Assembly: GCA_001701225.1 (NCBI GenBank)
Contig: DAAQ01000017.1
Coordinates: forward strand, 1 to 64,000
DNA length: 64,000 bases
DNA from: Bacteroidales bacterium H5
GTDB lineage: Bacteria > Bacteroidota > Bacteroidia > Bacteroidales > Muribaculaceae
Direction of reading: 5' to 3'
Position numbers and translations under genes: made by a program. Position 1 is the first letter of the stretch. Every line of letters starts with the position of its first letter. This document shows, one piece after another, positions 42,967 through 48,727 of this stretch. Below the pieces are notes generated by a model that saw only the letters and a program-made list of their open reading frames with translations, was not told the origin of the DNA and did no database searches.

Positions 42967-43875
42967 ATGAACACATTACTTGATACGCTGTGGTATTTCT
43001 GCTATATCACGGTGGAACTTATTGTGCTGTTTATTGCCATTACAGCACTCGTTGAGATTATTCTGATGTATATCCCGCAGGATAAAATCAGCAAAAAAAT
43101 CGAAAAGGCAGGTTTCTTCGGAAATGTGATGGCTGCCGGATTCGGTGCGCTCACACCATTCTGCGCTTGTTCCACAATACCAATGACGGTAGGATTCCTT
43201 AATGCCGGAGTGCCATTTGGAGCCACTATGTCTTTTTTGATTGCCTCCCCACTGCTTAACCCCATCATCATCGCTATGCTTGGCGCACTCGTTGGCATCA
43301 AGGCTATGCTTGTATATGTAGCAATTGCTTTTATTTGCTCCGTATTCTTCGGATGGGGACTGCAAAAGGTGGATGCTCAAAAGTGGATGAAAAATGTACG
43401 GTTGAAAAAATCGTCATGTGGTTGCGGTGAGGCAGACATGGTTGATACAAAGCTATTGCCGTGGGGTCGGAAACTCTCTATTGCTTTTCGCTCGGCATGG
43501 AACAGTCTGCGCCCTATCATTTGGTATTTGCTCATCGGTGTTGCCCTCGGAGCTGTCATCTATGGTTATATGCCGTCTGACTTTGTATTGAAGATTGCCG
43601 GTCCTCAGAACCCATTTGCGGTTCCGGTTGCCGCCATTCTCGGAGTTCCTCTATACATCAGGGCTGAGACTGCAATACCTATCGGTGTGGCATTGATGGG
43701 CAAAGGCATGAGTATCGGAGCTGTGATAGCACTCGTTATCGGTGGTGCAGGTATGGCAATCCCCGAAATGTCGATGCTTGCAAGCATCTTCAAAAAGAAA
43801 CTTGTCGCCATGATTGTTGCCGTAATATTCCTGACGGCTGTCATATCCGGCTATCTTTTCAACATTCTCCTATGA
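42967..43875 (+). CDS. DUF318/ArsP-like permease (smaller)
   Basis: The 302-residue membrane protein has about eight segments; the signature GALTPFCACSTIPMTVGFLNAGVPFGATMSFLIASPLLNP (C66-A-C68) places it in the PF03773/ArsP permease family. A cytosolic loop carries KKSSCGCGEADM, a further CxC that may bind a metalloid. It starts one base after the Acr3 stop and is last in the operon. It shares its CxC position with the larger permease, suggesting that the pair arose from one family but serve different substrates. Confidence 0.82.
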   Translation: MNTLLDTLWYFCYITVELIVLFIAITALVEIILMYIPQDKISKKIEKAGFFGNVMAAGFGALTPFCACSTIPMTVGFLNAGVPFGATMSFLIASPLLNPIIIAMLGALVGIKAMLVYVAIAFICSVFFGWGLQKVDAQKWMKNVRLKKSSCGCGEADMVDTKLLPWGRKLSIAFRSAWNSLRPIIWYLLIGVALGAVIYGYMPSDFVLKIAGPQNPFAVPVAAILGVPLYIRAETAIPIGVALMGKGMSIGAVIALVIGGAGMAIPEMSMLASIFKKKLVAMIVAVIFLTAVISGYLFNILL

Positions 43876-43920
43876 TAATTAAACGGACACTTTATTCCAT
43901 ATAATCATAACGACGCAACT

Positions 43921-43963
43921 GGCTCCGAAGGTAAGTGCTACTTAACTTCGGAGCCTTCTTTTT
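43921..43963 (+). terminator. Terminator of the ars operon
   Basis: A 10-bp stem GGCTCCGAAG / CTTCGGAGCC (43921-43930 with 43946-43955), extended inside by TAAGT/ACTTA, then TTCTTTTTAT. Confidence 0.9.
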
Positions 43964-43998
43964 ATAGTTGGCTCTTTCAATACAAATAGGTGTTCTTC

Positions 43999-44142
43999 CG
44001 TTCATATGTTAGTACGTTCATACGTCAATACGTTCATACGTCAATACGTTCATACGTCAATACGTCAATACGTTCATGCGTCAGTATGTTCATACATCAA
44101 TACGTTCATGCGTCAGTACGTTCATACGTCAATACGTTCATT
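43999..44142. repeat. 16-bp tandem repeats (about eight units)
   Basis: The unit CGTTCATACGTCAATA is repeated about eight times, with small variants and one 8-bp half unit at about 44063-44070. Each unit is itself two related 8-mers. It lies in non-coding DNA between the ars terminator and the integrase. Confidence 0.92.
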
Positions 44143-44700
44143 CAGATAAAGGGTTAATATTTCCGGCGATTGCCGCTATATTGCTGTTGATTTCCATCTC
44201 AATACAAATATCCGTATTCAAATTTCCCTCATTACTGGAACTACCATATCAATCTTCAATACAGCAAAATAACCCATACGCATCTATTTGATTCACAATA
44301 ATGGCATTTTTATTATCAACATACGGTGCATACCCGTCAAAATATAAATCACAGATAAAAATGCAAGTGCTCAACGGAATCACAAGATTCGGCAAGGTAT
44401 GTTTTGAGGCGCACGAGATTAAATTTGCGCCTCAAAACCCTTGCCGGATGTTTGGTTGGTCTTGCTCCAAAGTCGCAATCCCCGTTGCCGATTTCACACT
44501 CCATTTTTTTCTTTTTGTTTTTCATCGTGATTTGCGAAAAGGAGAAATATAACCGCCCAACCCTCATTGTTGAAAACGAAGATTGGGCGGAGTTTGTAAT
44601 TTTTATTAGGGCGATTTCAGAAATATAACAACAAGGGAAAATCAATGCCATGTCAATATCATGTCATATATCCGCCATAATATTGCCACGCCACGATGCG
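44143..44700. other. Non-coding block of the element
   Basis: No convincing gene is seen. It holds the long hairpin at 44387-44449 and a second stem at about 44552-44591 (CCGCCCAA / TTGGGCGG). Short reading frames on both strands cross these hairpins and have no coding character. Confidence 0.5.
44387..44449. repeat. Long near-perfect hairpin in the element
   Basis: ATTCGGCAAGG (44387-44397), a 3-nt bulge TAT, then GTTTTGAGGCGCA (44401-44413) pair with TGCGCCTCAAAAC and CCTTGCCGGAT (44426-44449) around a 12-nt loop: about 24 bp with one T-G pair. There is no T-run, so it is not a simple terminator. Confidence 0.8.
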
Positions 44701-45942
44701 CTACACAACTACATCCGGGAGACTGTTGATTGCCTTGTGCTTCAGTTCATCTACTACACGAAGATATTTCTCCGTCATCTCAATGCTGGCGTGGCCCATC
44801 AGTGACTGCACGGTCTTGATATTCGCACCTCCGTTAAGGATATTTACAGCAAAGCTGTGCCGGGCGCAATGCCATGTGACATTCTTTCCGATTTCCGCGG
44901 CCTTCACCCATGCCTTGAGTTGTTTCACACAGGTTGCCCATGTCGGCAAATTGAAAATCCGCTGTCGGTAATCACCCGCTGTTTCCGGCTCCCCGATAAT
45001 ACGCAGCAACATCGGACTCAATGGCGTCACGACATTACTGCTTTTGCTTCTTCCTGCAATCTTGCTCTGATCGAATTTCAACACACCGGATGCGAAATCG
45101 ACATTCTCATAGGTAAGCTGATTGACATCGCACCATCTGATTCCGGTGTAAAGACTGAACAGAAATGCCCTTCGGATGTCGGGATAACTTCCCGTAAAGG
45201 GAGTGTCGGCAAGTTGTTTTATCTCTTCGAGGGCCAGGATAGGCTTCTTAATTGCATGAAAATCCTTGTGCATGGCTATCCCTTTGCACGGATTCTTTTT
45301 CATCAGGCCCTCCTCAACAGCAGTGGTAACGACTTTCTTGAAAAGACCGTAACAACGTGCGCCGCCTTCTCCGACAGATACCTTTTTCAGATAATCGACA
45401 TAGCCGCCGACAATCTCCGGTGTCAACAAGTCCATCCGCAGGAAATCGGCATACCTCTTATATTTGGGTACACTTTCAAGAAATGCGATGAAACGACGAT
45501 ATGCCGTGCCGAATCCTACCCGAATCGGACGGGAATAAATCTCATCATCCCGGTGCTTGCGGAAATAGCGGAGCAGATCCACCTCTTTCTCCTTTTTGAG
45601 ACGGTATCCTTCTCTGTCCTCCAGAAACTCCTGTTCCCGCTCGAATCTGATTTTTTCAGCGAGGGAAAGAGTATTGCGGTTCTGTGTCCTCTCCTGTTGA
45701 GAACGAGGATGCAGCCAGATGTATAGATTAAGATTTTCCCGTTTGCGGTTATGCTTGATTTTATATTTAGGTCTTCCGGCCATCGCACCCTCGGTATAGA
45801 GTACGGGATTGCCATCGTCATCCAAGACCGGAGTTTCGGAACGTCCGAGATAATACTCCAGCGCGAGGCTCGCCCGACCGTCTTTAAGGACGGTCTGCAC
45901 AAGTTTCGGATTCTGCTTGTTCTTTGTTTCGACTTTTGCCAT
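44701..45942 (-). CDS. Tyrosine recombinase (integrase) of the arsenic element
   Basis: The 413-residue recombinase has an N-terminal arm-binding domain with a basic GRPKYKIKHNRKREN stretch, a SAM-like core-binding domain (about 125-225) and the catalytic domain with R269 (TGIRWCDV), H358 and R361 (HCARHSF), H384 (LMGHASIEMTEKYLR) and nucleophile Y393. All catalytic residues are intact. It should cut and rejoin the element at its 14-bp att sites. It reads away from the right att site toward the ars operon; its promoter box is at 45975-45968. Such recombinases are typical of Bacteroidales integrative elements. Confidence 0.95.
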   Translation of the reverse strand: MAKVETKNKQNPKLVQTVLKDGRASLALEYYLGRSETPVLDDDGNPVLYTEGAMAGRPKYKIKHNRKRENLNLYIWLHPRSQQERTQNRNTLSLAEKIRFEREQEFLEDREGYRLKKEKEVDLLRYFRKHRDDEIYSRPIRVGFGTAYRRFIAFLESVPKYKRYADFLRMDLLTPEIVGGYVDYLKKVSVGEGGARCYGLFKKVVTTAVEEGLMKKNPCKGIAMHKDFHAIKKPILALEEIKQLADTPFTGSYPDIRRAFLFSLYTGIRWCDVNQLTYENVDFASGVLKFDQSKIAGRSKSSNVVTPLSPMLLRIIGEPETAGDYRQRIFNLPTWATCVKQLKAWVKAAEIGKNVTWHCARHSFAVNILNGGANIKTVQSLMGHASIEMTEKYLRVVDELKHKAINSLPDVVV

Positions 45943-45967
45943 AAGTGACTAATTTTGTGGATATACG

Positions 45968-45997
45968 CAAAGTTAGTACGAACTCATCATTCGCAAA
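45968..45997 (-). promoter_or_regulatory. Promoter of the integrase gene
   Basis: Minus-strand TTTG (45997-45994), 18-nt spacer, TAACTTTG (45975-45968), about 25 nt before the ATG. The box overlaps a TTAGTAC-type sequence that may be a regulatory or arm site. Confidence 0.6.
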
Positions 45998-46160
45998 AAT
46001 CGCCCTATACAACTATTAACAACTGAATCGTACAAAATGTGTACTGAATGCGAAAATTTCCTCAAAACACCCCAAATCCAAGCAAATACTAAATCAGTTA
46101 ACCACCTGACTAACAGCTAAAATAAAATTCTGCAAAATACTCAATAAACACCTTCTGACT

Positions 46161-46174
46161 TTTCCTACGTTTTC
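46161..46174. other. Putative right attachment site (14-bp direct repeat)
   Basis: Exact second copy of TTTCCTACGTTTTC, about 220 bp beyond the start of the integrase gene. Confidence 0.6.
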
Positions 46175-46239
46175 AACAAACAAGATGAGCATAACGCTTC
46201 TTCTATATATGTCCGGACCGGGCATCCCCGATCTATCTG

Positions 46240-46247
46240 CAAAGTTA
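46240..46247 (-). promoter_or_regulatory. Orphan minus-strand -7 box facing the right att site
   Basis: TAACTTTG on the minus strand, pointing left into the element where the integrase gene has its own promoter. If the element were removed it would read across the att core toward the Crp/Fnr gene. Confidence 0.4.
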
Positions 46248-46289
46248 GTGAAAATATGTGAGATAGGTGGCTAAATTGTGAGAATTTCG

Positions 46290-46297
46290 TATTTTTG
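46290..46297 (+). promoter_or_regulatory. -7 box of the DUF3800 gene
   Basis: TATTTTTG, 15 nt before the ATG at 46313. Confidence 0.45.
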
Positions 46298-46312
46298 CGG
46301 AAAAATGTTTAT

Positions 46313-47074
46313 ATGAATAAAACGGATGAATCAAAATATTATCTGTTCATAGACGAATGTGGAGACCATAATCTTACAAGATTTGATCCGGGTTTCCCTG
46401 CATTCACTTTGTGTGGTATCCTTGTTTCAAGAAAGAATCTTGACGTTTTGAATCATGCTTTTGAGAATTTGAAGATGGATATATTCGGTAACAGGGAGAC
46501 TGTCATTCATTCGGTGGATATCCGTAAATGGAGGGGCTCATTTTCAATACTGTCCGATAAACCATTGAGAATAAGGTTTTTTGAGGGAATAGAGAGGATA
46601 TTAAGCCAGCGGGAGCTCTACGTGATTGTAAGCTGTACCATATTGAAAGAGCAATTGAGCAAATTCTGTGTAAGAGGCGAAGAAGATGATGTTTATGGAC
46701 TTTCTCTTTCCTATCTCATTGAAAGAAGCATCTTTTGGGTTGACAACAATAACGATGGAAAACCTGAGATTTCGGTTGTAGTTGAACGGCGTGGCAAGAA
46801 AGAAGATTCCAGGCTTCTCAACTATTATAATGGTTTGCGCAATCGTGGGACCAAGTGGGTGAATCCTGAGCGTCTAAGGGCCAGAATATGTAGTTTCGGC
46901 TTTAAGAATAAGAAAGATAATGTCATCGGTTTGCAGATAGCGGACTTGATAGCCTATCCTGTTACCATACATTTGCTGTATCCTGGAAGGGACAATCCTT
47001 CCTATGAGGTCGTGAGACATAATGTATTTCAGGACAATGGTGTCTTACTTGGGCAAAAAGTTATACCCCATTGA
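46313..47074 (+). CDS. DUF3800-domain protein
   Basis: The 253-residue cytosolic protein opens with YYLFIDECGDHNL, the DE motif of DUF3800, and ends with the matching GLQIADLIAYPVT. DUF3800 is predicted to have an RNase H-like fold and is common in phage and defence-linked loci; enzymatic activity is inferred only. ATG 46313 was chosen since it follows the -7 box and starts the domain. It stands alone between the arsenic element and the MntA/HepT pair, with AT-rich composition, so it is probably accessory. A terminator hairpin follows. Confidence 0.85.
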   Translation: MNKTDESKYYLFIDECGDHNLTRFDPGFPAFTLCGILVSRKNLDVLNHAFENLKMDIFGNRETVIHSVDIRKWRGSFSILSDKPLRIRFFEGIERILSQRELYVIVSCTILKEQLSKFCVRGEEDDVYGLSLSYLIERSIFWVDNNNDGKPEISVVVERRGKKEDSRLLNYYNGLRNRGTKWVNPERLRARICSFGFKNKKDNVIGLQIADLIAYPVTIHLLYPGRDNPSYEVVRHNVFQDNGVLLGQKVIPH

Positions 47075-47080
47075 TATAAA

Positions 47081-47106
47081 AAAGAGCTGTCGTCAGACAG
47101 CTCTTT
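47081..47106 (+). terminator. Terminator of the DUF3800 gene
   Basis: An 11-bp perfect stem AAAGAGCTGTC / GACAGCTCTTT with a 4-nt loop, 6 nt after the stop codon. Symmetric A/T flanks would let it act on both strands. Confidence 0.8.
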
Positions 47107-47500
47107 CCGACCGGGCGAAACCGATCCCTAAAATCGTTGCTATTGCAAGCGAAGTATTTCTTTAAAGAGGAAACTACCCTTTGTGAATGCAAAAATAATA
47201 AATATTCCGTACATTTACAAAAATTGAACATAATATTGGATGAAAAAGTTTTTCAAAATGTTGTGATAAAGGGTGTAATGGAATTCCTCATTAAATCATG
47301 TATCAGGGCTTCATGGCTCTTCTGATGTCGGTAACTTTGTGTCCTGCGGAGTGGGGTGGTAGCTATGTCGCGCGTGTTTGTCGGCAGTCGCGAGGCAACG
47401 GAATAACCATAGACACATATCAAGTCCGCAGAGCGATGGTGTGGGGCTCGGGGCGAAATATCAGTATGGGCATCGAAGACGTCCGCTAATGTGAGGCTGT
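47107..47500. other. Intergenic region, possible gene remnant
   Basis: No supported gene. A frame at 47298-47489 has no recognisable domain; a TAACTTTG at about 47329-47336 lies inside it. The block looks like accessory DNA under decay. Confidence 0.4.
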
Positions 47501-47851
47501 TTAGTTGGAAGAATCGCTGAGGTTATCACGATTATATATCTCCTCGTATTCCGTGATTATCCGCTCGATGTCGTATTTCAGTTCTGGGATATGTCGTTTT
47601 ACCAAGCTCCATAAGAATTCCGGGTGTACATTGTCGTAGGCATGTATTATTCTGTTGCGGGTGTCAATAATGGCTCTCGCATTCGGAATTGCTACGGATG
47701 AATCGGTTTTTTTGATTCTGTTGATGGCCTCACCCATTATTTCCACCTTTCTTTCAACCACACATCTTCGCATGATGTCTTTTTCAAACAAATCAAATCT
47801 GTTTGGATAATCTACGAAGCAACTTTGCATATCGTTGATTGCGTCTATCAC
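47501..47851 (-). CDS. HepT-like (DUF86) RNase toxin, apparently 5'-frameshifted
   Basis: The 116-residue frame starts at GTG 47851 and carries the HepT active site R65-x4-H70-x-Y72 (DTRNRIIHAYDN). The expected first helix is absent from this frame, yet it is present one base out of register: an ATG at 47886-47884, overlapping the end of the nucleotidyltransferase gene, encodes MAAEEILKYLQT before a stop at about 47850. Adding one base near 47853 would join both parts into a normal HepT. So it is either inactivated, read by frameshifting, or started at the GTG. HepT toxins cut tRNA or mRNA and are silenced by AMPylation by their MntA partner. Confidence 0.75.
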   Translation of the reverse strand: MIDAINDMQSCFVDYPNRFDLFEKDIMRRCVVERKVEIMGEAINRIKKTDSSVAIPNARAIIDTRNRIIHAYDNVHPEFLWSLVKRHIPELKYDIERIITEYEEIYNRDNLSDSSN

Positions 47852-47875
47852 GTCTGAAGATATTTAAGGATTTCC

Positions 47876-48184
47876 TCAGCAGCCATAAATCATCTGTTTT
47901 GTGCGGTTGACATTGGCGATGAAATATTTGTTGCGCAAGCCTCTTTCTTCAATAAGGTCGACTTTTCGGTTGAAAAGCATCTCCAGCGCGTCACGGAATC
48001 CATAGTAATTGGAGACATAATCAAACCTGTCGTGGTCTACCGGCTCAAAATCGACAAGCAGGTCTACATCACTGTTGTCATTGAACCTGTCTGTGAGGAT
48101 AGAGCCAAAGACAGCCAAAGACTTGACCTTGTACTGGCGGCACAGGTCGATGATTCGTTGCAGATTCAGTTCTATCAGTTTCAT
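47876..48184 (-). CDS. MntA-like nucleotidyltransferase antitoxin
   Basis: The 102-residue protein has the minimal nucleotidyltransferase signature G27-S28 ... D39-x-D41 (AVFGSILTDRFNDNSDVDLLVDFEP). The start at 48184 (MKLIELNLQR) is selected for normal family length; the longer frame upstream has no coding character. MntA adds AMP to the HepT toxin tyrosine and thereby switches it off. It is first in the pair and overlaps the out-of-frame start of hepT by 11 nt. The AT-rich codon use fits the accessory block. Confidence 0.88.
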   Translation of the reverse strand: MKLIELNLQRIIDLCRQYKVKSLAVFGSILTDRFNDNSDVDLLVDFEPVDHDRFDYVSNYYGFRDALEMLFNRKVDLIEERGLRNKYFIANVNRTKQMIYGC

Positions 48185-48278
48185 AGACAGTAGGATTGCA
48201 GATGCAAAGATAGTGATTCTTATTGAAATGTAAACGTTCGTTTGTTGAAAATCGTTCTGCATTTCCATGTGAGGGACG

Positions 48279-48307
48279 AAAAAAGGTCCGGCGGGGGCCG
48301 GACCTTT
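48279..48307 (-). terminator. Intrinsic terminator of tRNA-Gly
   Basis: An 11-bp stem (48297-48307 with 48282-48292) with 4-nt loop and a T-run on the minus strand. Confidence 0.85.
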
Positions 48308-48310
48308 CAG

Positions 48311-48383
48311 AGCGGTAAACGGGGCTCGAACCCGCGACCCTCAGCTTGGGAAGCTGATGCTCTACCAACTGAGCTACTACCGC
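48311..48383 (-). tRNA. tRNA-Gly (anticodon CCC)
   Basis: A 73-nt cloverleaf on the minus strand. Acceptor GCGGTAG pairs with TTACCGC, anticodon loop TTCCCAA with anticodon CCC between TCAGC and GCTGA, T-arm GGGTTCGAGCCCC. CCA is not encoded. A promoter box TAACTTTG (48403-48396) lies upstream. Confidence 0.95.
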
Positions 48384-48395
48384 GTTTGCTCGGCA

Positions 48396-48427
48396 CAAAG
48401 TTATGAAACTTTTTATTTCCCGCCAAG
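48396..48427 (-). promoter_or_regulatory. Promoter of tRNA-Gly
   Basis: Minus-strand CTTG (48427-48424), 20-nt spacer, TAACTTTG (48403-48396). Confidence 0.7.
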
Positions 48428-48515
48428 AAATCGGAGCGAAAAAATGGCGAAAAAAGATTTATTCAAGTATTTTTGGTTAAATAATGTTAATAATAGGGAT
48501 TTTCTCGACTTTTTA

Positions 48516-48547
48516 CTTGCATTGTTTGTTACATAGGTGTAACTTTG
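48516..48547 (+). promoter_or_regulatory. Promoter of small RNA unit copy 1
   Basis: CTTG (48516-48519), 20-nt spacer, TAACTTTG (48540-48547). Confidence 0.7.
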
Positions 48548-48551
48548 CATC

Positions 48552-48617
48552 AAGTTTTTCATGGTATTAGATTTAAGGTAAGAAAGTTATTCGTCGTGAT
48601 GACGGGTAATTTTTTTT
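48552..48617 (+). ncRNA. Small RNA unit copy 1 (contains six-codon ORF MVLDLR)
   Basis: A transcript of about 65 nt is predicted from the promoter to a terminator at 48587-48617. The ORF at 48561-48581 (ATG to TAA) encodes MVLDLR with Leu TTA twice and Arg AGG, codons uncommon in the neighbouring core genes. Bases 48550-48585 and the terminator stem match copy 2 on the opposite strand at 17.8 kb, with three differences in about 65 nt. speA, downstream, has a further promoter box at 48664-48671. Function unknown. Confidence 0.65.
48587..48617 (+). terminator. Intrinsic terminator of small RNA unit copy 1
   Basis: A 9-bp stem (48587-48595 with 48601-48609, two T-G pairs), 5-nt loop, eight T residues. 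Confidence 0.85.
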
Positions 48618-48663
48618 GTCCCTGTTTTTTCCTTGAATAGACTTAAGTTTGGCAATTTTTTTA

Positions 48664-48671
48664 TAACTTTG
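48664..48671 (+). promoter_or_regulatory. -7 box of speA
   Basis: TAACTTTG about 56 nt before the speA ATG, downstream of the small RNA terminator. Confidence 0.6.
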
Positions 48672-48727
48672 CCACCTACATACTCTATCAATAACTAATT
48701 GAAAAATAAAATTCTGACATTCAGCCG

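Larger units (their letters stand above)
37855..46174. mobile_element. Arsenic-resistance integrative element (8.3 kb)
   Basis: The element holds an eight-gene arsenic operon (38142-43875), a non-coding block with a tandem repeat and a long hairpin, and a tyrosine recombinase (44701-45942) reading out of the right end. The 14-bp direct repeat marks both ends, and the interior is clearly more AT-rich than the surrounding core genes. There are no relaxase, coupling protein or transfer genes, so it would have to be mobilised by another element. Boundaries are inferred from the repeat only. Confidence 0.65.

Noticed and set aside
43999..44142. CRISPR array
   Set aside because: Units are directly adjacent without unique spacers, and no cas genes are near.
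44076..44291. Frame over the tandem repeat
   Set aside because: It simply translates the 16-bp repeat and its flank.
44387..44449. Integron attC-like site
   Set aside because: The hairpin lacks the RYYYAAC/GTTRRRY ends, and no integron integrase is present.
44301..44651. Overlapping frames on both strands beside the integrase
   Set aside because: Both run through the 24-bp hairpin, which explains their openness; no coding character or start signal.
47298..47489. 63-codon frame between DUF3800 and HepT
   Set aside because: No recognised domain, no partner, and a composition suggestive of a remnant.
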